In this document: positions 46,261 through 59,100 of the stretch, piece by piece
Layout: the number at the start of each line of letters is the position of its first letter
How positions within the stretch are numbered: position 1 is the first letter of the stretch
The notes under the pieces: model-generated
The model's database searches: none
Told to the model about the DNA's origin: nothing
What the model saw: the letters and a program-made list of their open reading frames with translations, nothing else
Source of the DNA: Flavisolibacter ginsenosidimutans
GTDB lineage: Bacteria; Bacteroidota; Bacteroidia; Chitinophagales; Chitinophagaceae
NCBI RefSeq assembly: GCF_007970805.1
Contig: NZ_CP042433.1
Location: forward strand, 3,534,001-3,598,000
DNA length: 64,000 nt
Direction of reading: 5' to 3'
Translations under genes and position numbers: made by a program

Positions 46261-47355
46261 TTACTTTTTTAAAGAAGCCATGTCAATCACGAAGCGATAT
46301 TTCACATCGCCTTTCAACAAACGTTCGTACGCTTCGTTGATCTGCTGAATGCCGATCATTTCAATGTCGGAAACGATGCCGTGCTTGCCACAGAAATCAA
46401 GCATCTCCTGTGTTTCGGCAATGCCGCCAATCATGGAGCCTGCAAAACTTCTGCGGTAAGGAATAAGACTGAATGCGGCAACCGGAAGCGGACGTTCCGG
46501 TGCTCCTACCAAAGCCAATGAACCGTCCACCCGCAACAGGTTTAGATAAGCATTGATGTCGTGTTGTGCGGAAACGGCATCCAAAACAAAATGAAGTTTG
46601 CCTGCGTAGCGTTGCATCTGGCTGTCGTCTTTCGACAGCACAACATCATCAGCACCCAGACGTTTTGCGTCTTCAACCTTTGAAGGTGACGTTGTAAATA
46701 CAATCACTTCTGCGCCCATTGCCTTCGCCAGTTTCACGCCCATGTGTCCCAATCCGCCAATGCCCACAATGCCGACTTTCTTACCGGGACCAACGTTCCA
46801 GTGCTTCAACGGAGAATAAGTCGTGATGCCTGCGCAAAGCAACGGTGCCGTTGCTGCGGGATCAAGATTTTCGGGTACACGCAAAACAAAGGCTTCATCT
46901 ACCACGATGCTTTCCGAATAACCGCCGTAAGTATGCGTACCGAGGTGCGGGTCGGACGAGTTATAGGTTCCCGTGTTTCCTTCTTCGCAATATTGTTCCA
47001 GTCCTTCTTTGCAATAATCACATTCGCGGCAGCTATCCACCATGCAACCTACCGCTGCCAAATCACCCACTTTAAATTTGGTGACGTGATTTCCAACGCT
47101 TGCAATTCTTCCAACGATTTCATGTCCGGGCACGCAGGGATAGACGGTACCGTGCCATTCGTTTCTCGCGGTGTGAAGATCGGAGTGACAAACGCCGCAA
47201 TAGAGTATTTCAATCTCCACGTCGTGCGGTGTTGGTTTTCTTCTTTGAATGTTTCGTTCTTGCAAGGGTGCTGTTGCCGCTTCTGTACCGAATGCTTTTA
47301 CCTGTTTCGCGTTAACGGCTTTTACGCCTTCCGCTGTTGCTTTTACTGCTTCCAT
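46261..47355 (-). CDS. Zinc-dependent NAD(P) alcohol dehydrogenase (YahK/CAD-like)
   Basis: A 364-residue medium-chain dehydrogenase. The catalytic zinc motif is CGVCHSDLHTARNEW with VPGHEIVGRI; the structural zinc is held by the four Cys in SCRECDYCKEGLEQYC; the Rossmann nucleotide motif is GIGGLGHMGVKLAKAMG. It resembles YahK and cinnamyl alcohol dehydrogenases that reduce aldehydes with NADPH. An N-terminal extension of about 20 residues (MEAVKATAEGVKAVNAKQVK) is longer than usual. It groups with aldo/keto reductases in this region, pointing to aldehyde detoxification. Confidence 0.95.
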   Translation of the reverse strand: MEAVKATAEGVKAVNAKQVKAFGTEAATAPLQERNIQRRKPTPHDVEIEILYCGVCHSDLHTARNEWHGTVYPCVPGHEIVGRIASVGNHVTKFKVGDLAAVGCMVDSCRECDYCKEGLEQYCEEGNTGTYNSSDPHLGTHTYGGYSESIVVDEAFVLRVPENLDPAATAPLLCAGITTYSPLKHWNVGPGKKVGIVGIGGLGHMGVKLAKAMGAEVIVFTTSPSKVEDAKRLGADDVVLSKDDSQMQRYAGKLHFVLDAVSAQHDINAYLNLLRVDGSLALVGAPERPLPVAAFSLIPYRRSFAGSMIGGIAETQEMLDFCGKHGIVSDIEMIGIQQINEAYERLLKGDVKYRFVIDMASLKK

Positions 47356-47753
47356 GTTACTAAGTTTTTTATCGTTGTGTTAGAAAATCCTCAACCATTT
47401 TTAGAATTAGAACTTGTACCAATAACCGTACAATCTTCTGTTGATGGGCTCATTTATTTTTTTGCATAAAGTGCAAAGGCAATTTGCCGAACGAAACAAT
47501 ATGGACCCGGTTATATAAAATCAATGTGCTTTACATCGGGAACGATTACAAAGAAAAAATCATAGCGGGATGAAAAAAGATTGGCTGAAGCGGACAAAAC
47601 AATTGGAATTGACTTCCTGACCAGGGCTCTGCTTTTTTCCTTAAAACGTCTTGTAAAAATAAAAGCCATAAAGGCCAATGCGATCATGACTTTAAAACCT
47701 ACCGGCAACGCAAGGTTTTCGAGGCATGCCTTACTCCAGACAAAAGCCCGCGT
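47356..47753. other. Intergenic region, no gene recognised
   Basis: These 398 bases separate the alcohol dehydrogenase gene from the flavodoxin gene. Short frames of 65 and 85 codons overlap on opposite strands here and show no family resemblance. The promoter of the dehydrogenase gene must lie within it; no clear -33/-7 pair was identified. Confidence 0.5.
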
Positions 47754-48353
47754 TTATTTGATTAGCCTGATGCGTTGTAACCATTCCTTTACTTCTTTTT
47801 CTGCTTCCTTCCTCTTTTCATCTTTGATGTTTAGATAAACGCCGTCTCTTTCAATTCCGCCTTTGATTGAGAAACCTTCCAATACTTTACTATCTGGGCA
47901 ACGTTTTTCCACTGTTTGGAAACCACTGCCCACACCATAGCCTGCGTTGGTATTAAAAGGAACGACCGTTTTACCCCTAAGGTTATAGTCGTGCAAAAAG
48001 CTTTTAAGTGGCGGCGGCATTTTCATGTCCCAGGTAGGAAAGCCAATGAAAACAACATCGTACTTCTCGATGCTGTCAATCTTTGTCTTTAATGGAGGCA
48101 AATAACCGGTCTCATTTTCGTGCATGACTTGTTGTACCGTTTGTTTATAGTCTGATGGATAGGGCTTTTCTAATTCAAGTGCTACCAAAGTCCCACCCAC
48201 ATTTGCCTGAATAATTTCCGCTATTGCTTTTGTGTTGTTTGTCCGGGACAAGTAAACGATCAATACACTTTTTGGAGACACTGATTGAGCATTGGAACAA
48301 CCCGACGTAAACCATGCGCCAAAGACTGTTAAGAGAATGATTGCGTTTTTCAT
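47754..48353 (-). CDS. Flavodoxin family lipoprotein/exported flavoprotein
   Basis: A 199-residue flavodoxin-type protein. It has an N-terminal export signal with lipobox-like FTSGC, then the flavodoxin fold: VLIVYLSRTNNTKAIAEIIQ (FMN phosphate loop S-R-T-N-N-T), DVVFIGFPTWDMKMPPPLKS and VPFNTNAGYGVGSGFQTVEK. Such exported flavodoxins in Bacteroidota may serve as periplasmic electron carriers. Together with reductases and cupins nearby this suggests a redox or detoxification cluster. Confidence 0.9.
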   Translation of the reverse strand: MKNAIILLTVFGAWFTSGCSNAQSVSPKSVLIVYLSRTNNTKAIAEIIQANVGGTLVALELEKPYPSDYKQTVQQVMHENETGYLPPLKTKIDSIEKYDVVFIGFPTWDMKMPPPLKSFLHDYNLRGKTVVPFNTNAGYGVGSGFQTVEKRCPDSKVLEGFSIKGGIERDGVYLNIKDEKRKEAEKEVKEWLQRIRLIK

Positions 48354-48388
48354 CTTACGGTAATTCAACAAACGAAAAAAATTCTAAC

Positions 48389-48898
48389 CTAATGCTGTTG
48401 CCGATTGTTGCTATTGCTATTCATTTTAACGGGTCGCAGCAGTGTTGAAAACGTGAGTGAACCCATCTTCCATTTGCCCGCTTCTTTCACATATACTTCC
48501 GTCACCATAAACGCATGGGTGACTTCATTACCGCCAACCACTGCCAGCAAGTCAATGTCATTTAAGAGAATAGCCGTATTACCGAAGATGTTTACTGACG
48601 CTCCGTAAACCGCTGCTTTCTTGTACCAGATGCCGCCGCTTTTAATGGTGGTGAGTTCTTGGTTTTTGCCCCAACTTCCTCCCATGTGAACAAACACACA
48701 GTTCTCCGCAAACAGCCTGTTTAAGGAGTCCACATTTTTATCAGCCATCCACGTCCATTTCGTTTTGGAAAGATCAAGCAGCTCGCCTTCTTCTTTCGTT
48801 GCGCTTGTAGCCATCGCATTTGGCAATTTGGCCTGCGCATGTAACAGTTGCTGCACACAAGCTGCATACAAGAAAAGTCCGAGAATAAGTTTCTTCAT
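48389..48898 (-). CDS. SnoaL/NTF2-like (DUF4440-type) exported protein
   Basis: A 169-residue exported protein (signal MKKLILGLFLYAACVQQLLHA) with a SnoaL/DUF4440-type NTF2 fold: WMADKNVDSLNRLFAENCVF, then HMGGSWGKNQELTTIKSGG and VTHAFMVTEVYVKEAGKWKM. This fold binds small hydrophobic molecules or catalyses isomerisation. It is encoded between the flavodoxin and cupin genes on the same strand with short gaps, so probably one operon. Confidence 0.88.
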   Translation of the reverse strand: MKKLILGLFLYAACVQQLLHAQAKLPNAMATSATKEEGELLDLSKTKWTWMADKNVDSLNRLFAENCVFVHMGGSWGKNQELTTIKSGGIWYKKAAVYGASVNIFGNTAILLNDIDLLAVVGGNEVTHAFMVTEVYVKEAGKWKMGSLTFSTLLRPVKMNSNSNNRQQH

Positions 48899-48927
48899 AG
48901 TCGTAAGTTTTTAGTTTATGGTGGTTG

Positions 48928-49392
48928 TTATTTTTTAATGCTGTTGTACTCCGCTTCGGTTACTCTCTTCAGCCAGATTGTTTTTCCTTTTTGGGTAGGA
49001 GTAACGCCAACGTAAGAGAAGCTACTATTGGGTGCAGCTCCATGCCAATGCTCTATTCCGGGATCGCACTTGATGATGTCGCCTTTACGGACCACTCTTC
49101 CGGGCTTGCCTTTTTCCTGATAGTAGCCAGTGCCTTCTGTGATAAGCAAGTATTGACCACCAGGATGAATGTGCCAGTCCAGTTTTGAACCAGGTGTATA
49201 TACTGCTTGCGCCAGACTGAAGGTGAAATTGCTGTCGGGGTGATTTAATTCACTGAGCCAGATCGTGCCGGTATAGTTACTGGTGTTAGCCCCGATTTGA
49301 CCTTTTGGAAAAAGGGTTGAATCTTGGGCAGCCGCACGATTGCAAAAGGAAACTGCTGCCACGAACAGCGTAACATAAATTGCTTTCTTCAT
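48928..49392 (-). CDS. Exported cupin domain protein
   Basis: A 154-residue cupin with a signal peptide (MKKAIYVTLFVAAVSFCNRAAA). Motif 1 is KLDWHIHPGGQYLLITEGTG and motif 2 is KGDIIKCDPGIEHWHGAAPN, both with the metal-binding His. It is a periplasmic paralogue of the cytoplasmic cupin at 45.8 kb. Single-domain cupins of this type often accompany aldo/keto reductases and AraC regulators in proteobacterial and Bacteroidota redox clusters. Confidence 0.9.
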   Translation of the reverse strand: MKKAIYVTLFVAAVSFCNRAAAQDSTLFPKGQIGANTSNYTGTIWLSELNHPDSNFTFSLAQAVYTPGSKLDWHIHPGGQYLLITEGTGYYQEKGKPGRVVRKGDIIKCDPGIEHWHGAAPNSSFSYVGVTPTQKGKTIWLKRVTEAEYNSIKK

Positions 49393-49433
49393 TTTGTTTA
49401 GTGTTACTGGTGATTTTAGCTTGTTGGTAGCGT

Positions 49434-51371
<1,938 letters not shown>

Positions 51372-51437
51372 TTAAAGCAGGCTCATTAACCATGCGGCGA
51401 AGGATGCGGTAATTTTGGGCGTGAAAACAAGGTTGAT

Positions 51438-52334
51438 ATGGACAACATGCGAAGATTTGTAACAGTGAATGATTACAATTTGTTTAATCAGCACGAAACC
51501 CTGCATCCGCTGGTGACTGTGATTGATATGTCAAAGGCGGCTCCAAGGAATGTCTCCAATATGTATTATGGGCTTTACACCGTCTTTTTAAAAGAAGTGA
51601 AATGCGGTGACTTGCGGTATGGGCGGGCCACCTATGATTATCAGGAAGGCACCCTGGTATTCATTGCACCCGGACAGGTGGTTAGCGTTGAAAACAGTGG
51701 AGAAATGTATCAACCCAAAGGGTACGCATTGGCTTTTCATCCCGATTTGATACACGGCACATCGCTTGGACGGCACATCCAGGAATATAGTTTCTTTTCC
51801 TATCAATCGAATGAAGCATTGCATTTGTCTGAACGTGAGAGAAGAATTGTATTGGATTGTTTTTCTAAAATTGAGTATGAGTTGGAACATGCCATTGATA
51901 AGCATAGCAGAAGATTGATAGTTTCTAATATTGAAATGCTGTTGAATTATTGTATTCGTTTTTACGACCGCCAGTTCATTACCCGCGAAAACGTGCACAA
52001 AGGAACGCTGGAATGGTTTGAACACTTGCTCAACGAATATTTTGGAACTGATAAACCGCAAACAATTGGTTTGCCTTCGGTAGGCTGGTGCGCAAGCCAA
52101 TTAAATTTATCGGCAAGCTATTTTGGAGACCTGATAAAAAAAGAAACGGGAAAGACTGCTCAAGAATATATACAGGAAAAGGTGATTGACGTAGCGAAAG
52201 AAAGAATATTTGACCAAAGCAAATCAGTGAGCGAAATTGCCTATGAGTTGGGATTTAAGTATCCCCAGCATTTTACCCGTTTGTTTAAGCAACGTGTTGG
52301 GCAATCGCCGAATGAGTACAGGATGCTGAACTAA
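51438..52334 (+). CDS. AraC family transcriptional regulator
   Basis: A 298-residue regulator. The N-terminal half (about 1-170) is a cupin-like sensor domain (ATYDYQEGTLVFIAPGQVVS). The C-terminal AraC DNA-binding domain has two helix-turn-helix motifs, with WCASQLNLSASYFGDLIKKE and the signature VSEIAYELGFKYPQHFTRLF, ending RVGQSPNEYR. It is divergent from two aldo/keto reductases and most likely activates them in response to reactive carbonyl or redox stress, as related regulators do. Confidence 0.93.
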   Translation: MDNMRRFVTVNDYNLFNQHETLHPLVTVIDMSKAAPRNVSNMYYGLYTVFLKEVKCGDLRYGRATYDYQEGTLVFIAPGQVVSVENSGEMYQPKGYALAFHPDLIHGTSLGRHIQEYSFFSYQSNEALHLSERERRIVLDCFSKIEYELEHAIDKHSRRLIVSNIEMLLNYCIRFYDRQFITRENVHKGTLEWFEHLLNEYFGTDKPQTIGLPSVGWCASQLNLSASYFGDLIKKETGKTAQEYIQEKVIDVAKERIFDQSKSVSEIAYELGFKYPQHFTRLFKQRVGQSPNEYRMLN

Positions 52335-52783
52335 AAGCAGAGCGGCTTGCCAATAAAACCCGAACCTCGATTGGTAAGAATTTCGGCCTTTTGATCTTTA
52401 CCGTCCCGTTTCTTCTCAAAACAAATATTTGGTAGACAGAACTAGTCTTGGTTCGAACTTTTGTTTCAGGATTTGAAGAACATTGTTGAATTTGAATTGG
52501 CTTCACAACTCATAAAATTAGCAAACCGACGCAGCCACTTGCTGCTGAATGTACATTAATGGATGAGTAGACTCTAAATTAACTTTCGTTTTGCCGAGGT
52601 ACTGCCTGTTCGATTACCGACGGAACGGGTAGACGAAATTGCAGGAGAAGCAAAATGGTTTACAAAGAGTGCCGGTTTGCGCTCGTTTAGATGCACACTG
52701 TATTCGTTGGATAGTGTCCTTTTACGAACACGCAAGGTTCCTATTTTGAAAGCACAACCTGCCTCTCTCTTTCTTTAACCCAA

Positions 52784-52816
52784 TAAAACAAAGACTCTTA
52801 AGGCTTCTTTGTTTTA
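52784..52816. terminator. AT-rich 11-bp hairpin
   Basis: TAAAACAAAGA pairs perfectly with TCTTTGTTTTA around an 11-base loop containing the palindrome CTTAAG. It lies 450 bases after the AraC gene, too far to be its obvious terminator. Confidence 0.35.
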
Positions 52817-53082
52817 CAGGTGCTTCAGTCTCTGAGTTAAATCTCATCGTCTTTATAAGTTACCAATTTGGTAGCCTTCTTGGTGATCAATCGGGTGTAA
52901 TTGTTTCGCTCTTCCGCTCAGTTGCGAAGCAGAAGTATAAATGATCAAAAATCGCTTACCCTGGACGAAACCTGGTTAGTTCTATCGCGAAGTTTTTAAA
53001 GTTATATAGTAGGACACAAAAGGGGCTAACAGAGTCCTGCGTTGTTGAAAATTTGCTACGACACGTATTCAAAACCAGAAAC

Positions 53083-53115
53083 AAAAAAGCAGCCCGTTGA
53101 ACGGGCTGCTTTTTT
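53083..53115 (-). terminator. Strong terminator of the giant pectate-lyase-like gene
   Basis: Perfect 16-bp arms (AAAAAAGCAGCCCGTT and AACGGGCTGCTTTTTT) with one base between. On the minus strand the stem ends in a T run. It follows the stop codon by 18 bases. Confidence 0.9.
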
Positions 53116-53133
53116 GTTTCTTTTTACAAGCAA

Positions 53134-56100
53134 CTATTGCACAATTAGCTGCTTGCTTAAGCTAACATCAGTAGTTGTTAATCTTATGAGATACAAGCCA
53201 GGTGTCAATGTGCTAGCATCAAGCTTGTATATATTTTGTCCCACCTTGGAAACAGCTTCCTGCAACAGTTTAACACGAACGCCATTGACATTAAACAATT
53301 CCAGTTTGTATTTCCCGGCTTGAGGCAATGTAAACGATACGTTCGTACCAGAGGTAGCAGGGTTTGGTGAAACAAATAAATCACTTTCATAATTCACCAC
53401 TGTTGGTTCTGCTACTGTTCTGCTGGTAATCGACGGACTGACGCAACTGCCTAATTTATCACCATGCGCTAAATGATCCTGTACCCCTTCATAGCCGATG
53501 CACAATTCCTTGCCACCTTTGTGACACAGGATTACCTTGTCCATCTTTGTGCCGCAGCGCACATCAAACACCGTTGCTACTATCGAAGCCGAAGCGGAAC
53601 ATCCGTATTCATTGGTTGCTGTAACCGAATAAGGATAATTGCCGGCACTGGACGGAGCAAAAATTGTTGAAGCGTTATTGGTTACGCTCAATGAAGCTGA
53701 AGGCGTCCAACTGAATTCACTTGATGTGGACGTTGCATCCGTTGCCGTAAAGTTTAATTTCTGTGCTCCATAACCCAGGAACACGGTAGTAGCTGAGCCG
53801 CCAGTGTATGTTTGATCGTTACGTGACACCACAATACCTGGTTGTGGTATGGCGCCAACAATTGTAACAACCGCTTTTGCATTGGCGGTATTGTTATGAG
53901 CATCGGTAACTGTAAGCGTTACTTCATGCGTACCAATGCTGGCACACGTAAACGAAGTTTTATCAATGCTCATTGATTTAATACCGCAAGCATCTGCAGA
54001 ACCATTATCAATATCAGCAGCAGTGATTGTTGCTTTTCCACCGGATAAGTTCACCGTAATGTTTTTCGTTACAACGGTTGGTGCTGTCACGTCTTTCACT
54101 GTAACGGTAGCAGTGCCAGTAGCCTGGTTGCCATGGGTATCCGTTACAGTCAAGACAACAGTGTTCTCTCCAACATTGCTGCAGTCGAACGAACTCTTGT
54201 CAAGATTCACAGACTGAATTCCGCAATCATCTGAAGAGCCGTTGTTCACATCTGCGGCTGCGATTGTTGCTTTGCCATCAGATGATAGGTTGACAGTAAT
54301 GTTCTTTGTAATTACAGACGGTAACGTCACATCTTTTACTACAACTATGGCTGTGCCGCTGGCTTGGTTACCGTGCACGTCGGTTACGGTTAACGTTACC
54401 GCGTTCTCTCCAACATTGCTGCAATCAAAACTGGTTTTGTCAAGGCTAATCGCTTTAATTCCGCAAGCGTCAGCAGAACCATTGTTTACATCAGCGGCAG
54501 AAATTGTTGCAGTCCCACCCGTTAAGTTTACTGTTATATTTTTTGTGGCAGCAGTTGGTGGCGTTAGGTCTTTTACAAAAACAGTAGCTGTGCCGGTAGC
54601 TTGATTACCGTGGATGTCAGTTACCGTTAATGTCACAGTGTTCTCTCCAACATTGGAACAGTCAAATGTGGTTTTATCCAACGACATACTTGCTATTGCA
54701 TAATCATCACTGCTTCCGTTGTCTATATTAGCAGGTGTGATGGTAACGCTGCCCATCTCGTTCAGATTAGTGGTGAAGTTCTTCGTAACAACCACAGGCG
54801 GAACAGCGGGGTTGGTTACCGCAAATGAACCAAAGGCTGTATAACCTGATACCTTGACATAATATGGATTGGGAACCGTTCCGGCACCGGATAAAGTTGA
54901 AGGCGTTTCAACCCAAGAATTCGTGTTGTACCGTGCTTGCGGTGTTGGAAGGGAGAGATCGAAATTAGAACCTTGATCTGCCGTAATCCAGCCGAGGCTA
55001 ACATCCAATTTGGCGACACCCGTGGTCGTTGGCACAATCGAATATTGCTTGTTCACCATTCGTGTTGCATTGGTTACCGGCTTATCAAATCCAGTCGCAA
55101 CGCCCACTCCGACGATGTCGGCCGTACCAGAATTATTTAGCTTTACAGGGCTGTATGTACCGCCTGAGCCAATCGGATAAAGTACCTCGGAGTTGGCAAC
55201 TTTGCTTTTCAATAAACCGCCGCCGCCAATGTTGAAGAACACTGTCAACGGCATAGATGAATTGGTTACAACGAGATTGGTTGCCGTATTGCTCGAACTG
55301 ATTGTTCTTGCACCTGCATCCACAACGCCATTCGGCCCGATGTTCAGGTTTAATGTGCCAACCGGTGATGAGCCAGTTGCCGGAACGAGGCGCATTGCAT
55401 TACCCAGCATCCACGTGCCATTAGTGTTAATCGTGATGACACTTGCCCGTGTTGAATGCGCAACAATAGCGGTTGTGCCCGTAGAGCGCATGTCCAATGT
55501 ACCGTTAATATTGTAGGTATAATTACCAAACGAACTAATGGTATTGGTAGCGTTGGTATTGCCGCTGCTTTGAATGTGCAGGTAACCCGAGCTTCCCATG
55601 GTTACTGTCTTTCCTTCGTTGATTGTGACAGTAACGTTGTCGTCGTTTTGCGAGTTATCGCTCGGCGATGTTGTGCTAAAGGCACGCAGGTAACTGGTCA
55701 GGTTTAAATTGGCATCAACAACAATTTCCAGGTTCTGCGCCATCGTGTGTACAGAGAATGTATTCAGGTAATACGTACTTGTACCTGTGACATAGATCGT
55801 ACCGTTGTTGCGGGTAGCTTCGAAGTTGACGCGGTCAGTAGAAGTAGAACTTGAACCTACTGCGCCAAAGTTGTTAACGCTGTTGGCAATACGAAGGTTC
55901 TGCACAGTGGCTGTACCGGATGCTCCCGTAGTAGTGCCTGATAACAATGTCGCACCACTTTCCACGACAACGTTATTTGCACTCGTCGTGGCATTTAAGC
56001 GAACAGTATGACCGGTGCGAATGGAAACGGTTGGCGTTGATGAAGAAGGAAGCGTTGAAGTTGCATTCCACGAAGTGCCGTCAAATACTTCCCAGATAGC

Positions 56101-59100
56101 GGTAGTAACCGAGCCGGAACCCCAGTTGCCGCTCGCTTTTGTTCTGTAGTCGCCTGCAACGGTTATAGGCACGTTCGCTGTTTTAAAGTTCCATACCGAA
56201 CCTGTGGTGGTGCCATTCACGTTTGTTGCATCAACACGCCAGTAATACTTAGTGTTCGGGCTTAGAACCGGCGAGGTGTACGAAGAAGACGTAGCAGGAA
56301 TTTCTGCAAGCTTTGTCAGGTTATCGCTGCTGGTTCCAAAATAAATCGAATAGTTATCCGCATAATTGCTTGCCCAGGTAAGGTTGACCGTATTGCCACT
56401 CAGGAAAAGATTGCTTGCATTGTTAACGGGTGAAGGGCTTGCCGGATTAGTAGGCATTGTCGTTGACGACGGCGTTGTTACCGGAACGACGGAACTGTAA
56501 GCCGACTCATTCAACGGGCTATGTGCTTTGATGCGGTAGTAATATTTCGTACCGGGCGACAGGCCAGCATCTAGGTAAGTTGTCGTATTGGCATCAATGT
56601 GCGCAATATCCGCAAAATTGATGCTGTCGGTGCTGCGCTCTAAAACAAAATAATCTTCATTATCAGAATTGTCTGTCCAGCTGCAATTGATCGTACTGGA
56701 TGCCGTTGGAATTGATGTTGTAGCGTTTAACGCTAAACCCGATGGAGCTTCTACAAAGTTGGGTGATTGTACGGCCAATTCTCCTTTTGCCGGATTAAAA
56801 ACCCACAGCAGGCCTGGTCCAGGCGTAGCAGGATCAAACCGCGTGATGGTACCGGTAACCGAAGCTAAAGTCGTAAAGATTTTAAACTTGTCGCCGGAAG
56901 CAGGCGTTCCTGTAAAGTTGATTTTTAGCGTACCGTCGTAGGCAATGTTGCTGGTCACATTAACCTTGTCCCAAGTGTTTGTTGTTTTGTTTACATCAAT
57001 ATTCGTGATGGCTGTTGATTGCAAGGTCAGCTTATCTTTCAGCGTTAATGTACCAATTGAGCTGTCACCCGGTTCTAACGTACCGGCTACAGTCGCCGCA
57101 CCGGCGATGCTTCCTTTACCGGCGAGGATTGTTCCATCATTTACCGTTACCACTCCGTTTCCGGAATTGGTACCGTTGATGATTAATTTTCCTCCCGTGA
57201 TCGTTGTTGTACCTATGTAGGTATTGTTGCCATTTAAGCGCCACAAGCCGTTGCCTTCTTTCACAATGGTGGTCGTTCCGTTTCCATCTGCTGCATTGCC
57301 GTAAAGGTGGTTGTTGATGATGCCGTTAAAGGTTTCATCGGTTCCTGCTCCACCAACAACGTACGTGGTAAAACCGTTACCAAAACTCGGAGACTTTGTT
57401 CCACCCGTAGAAAGCCATGTGCCAGCATTTCCCGATAAGCCTCCTAAGTAAAGTGTTTGGTTGTTGCTATAGGCAATGATCTTGGTATTACCGGTTGTAA
57501 CGACTCTGTTGCTGGGGAAACCTACACCGTTATCAATAGCCAGAAGGCTGTAGTTGTCATCGGTCGTCACACCGTTGGCTACCAATGTACCCGTAAAGTC
57601 GCTCCAGTCACCTTGAATGATTTCCCGCAAATAAGGGATGGTATAATTTAATGTGCCATTGCCATGAACCGTCATGGATAGGTTGGCATTGCGATAAGGC
57701 TCAAATCCATTCACGGTATTGTCGTCCACATACAAATTCAACGGATAGTTTTCGTAAATGGTCGTGCTGCCGTTGGATGTTTTGTACGTACCGTTGTGCA
57801 AACGCAAAACGTTAGATGTACCAATGCCCCTGTTGTCGCTTATGATATCATCGGTTTCGGTTGCACTGCTCACAGGACTCACTTCCAGCGTACCGCCTTT
57901 GATAACAGTCTCGCCGGCATAAGGGTTGGCGTTTTTCAACACCAATTTACCGGGGCCTGATTTAGTCAATCCTCCATCACCGGTTAATACCCCATTGAAC
58001 GTTACGGTGCTGACGCTGTTGCTTACATTGAATTCGGTTGTCTCATCTATTGTAGCGCTTCTATCTGTACTTGCTGTGCCGCCGGTGTAAACCCATGTGC
58101 CGCCTTTCCAAACCCAGTTAAAGCCGTAGTTTGGCGAAGCACCGATAGAGCTGGCTACACCGCCATTGGCGAGTTTATTGAACTCAATCGTACCAGCTCT
58201 TAATACGGTTGCGCCGGCATATGTATTATTGGTTAATAACGATAATGTTCCCGTTCCTGTTTTGTTCAGTGATTTATTTCCTGTGATGTATCCGGGTCCC
58301 GACAAAGTGTAATTACCGTTACTGTTTACCAGGATATCGTTGGTTGTCATTGGCGCGGTAATGTTCACGGTTCGTCCGGACGCACCTGCTTCAGGAAAAG
58401 CAAGAGAGCTGCCATCAGTAAAGGCGGCGGGTGAATTGCCTGCTGTTTTCCAGTTGTTGGTGATTTTGTCCCAATCTTGGCTGATTGCACCTGTCCATGT
58501 CAAATCAGGCGAAAACGTTGTTGGATCCAACACAGGAACTTCAACCGGTTTTGTTTTTGCCGACAACTCGTTGGAATAGCCTGATTGCGTTGTAGCATTG
58601 AAGGCTTTTACACGGAATGTGGCGGTTTCTTCGGGTTGCAGGCCGTTCAGAACAAAGAAATTTTCGTTCACACCCGTTGTACCTATCTGCACGAATGTGC
58701 CGTTGACTTTTCTTTCTACAATATAACCTTGTTCTCTTTCGGTGTAATCGAACCATGACAAGTACAAGGTGTTTTGCGTAGCGGAATCTTGTTTCAGCTT
58801 TAAAGGAGCCCTCAGGTAATCCTGTACGCTATTGGCCGCGATGCTGTTGATGTAGTTTTCAATGTTTGCATAGCCATTTCCTGAAACGGTCATCGCATCG
58901 TTCACAGCAGGATTGGTTCCGTTGGCTGTCTCCCAAGCATCAGGCATGCCATCGTTATCGGTATCTATTCTTGCTGTGCCGGCCCACAAACTCCAAGTGG
59001 TAGGAGCACCAAAAGGCAGTGTGCTTTCGTTGGCAATCAAGTCGCCTTTTTTACCAAAAGTTTTTACTTCGTTTACCACATAATAATCTGCGTAGTCGCG

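Larger units (their letters stand above)
52335..53133. other. Intergenic region, no gene recognised
   Basis: About 800 bases follow the AraC gene. No open frame here has family resemblance. Two hairpins are present: an 11-bp perfect inverted repeat TAAAACAAAGA/TCTTTGTTTTA at 52784-52816, and the strong terminator at 53083. The low coding potential and lack of repeats may reflect a decayed gene; I cannot identify one. Confidence 0.5.

Noticed and set aside
47511..47838. Overlapping short frames on both strands near the flavodoxin gene
   Set aside because: No family resemblance, atypical start context, and one overlaps the end of the flavodoxin gene.
53870..54800. Regular 240-base repeat possibly read as a CRISPR or satellite
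   Set aside because: The units are in frame and encode HYR-like protein domains; they have no short repeat-spacer structure.
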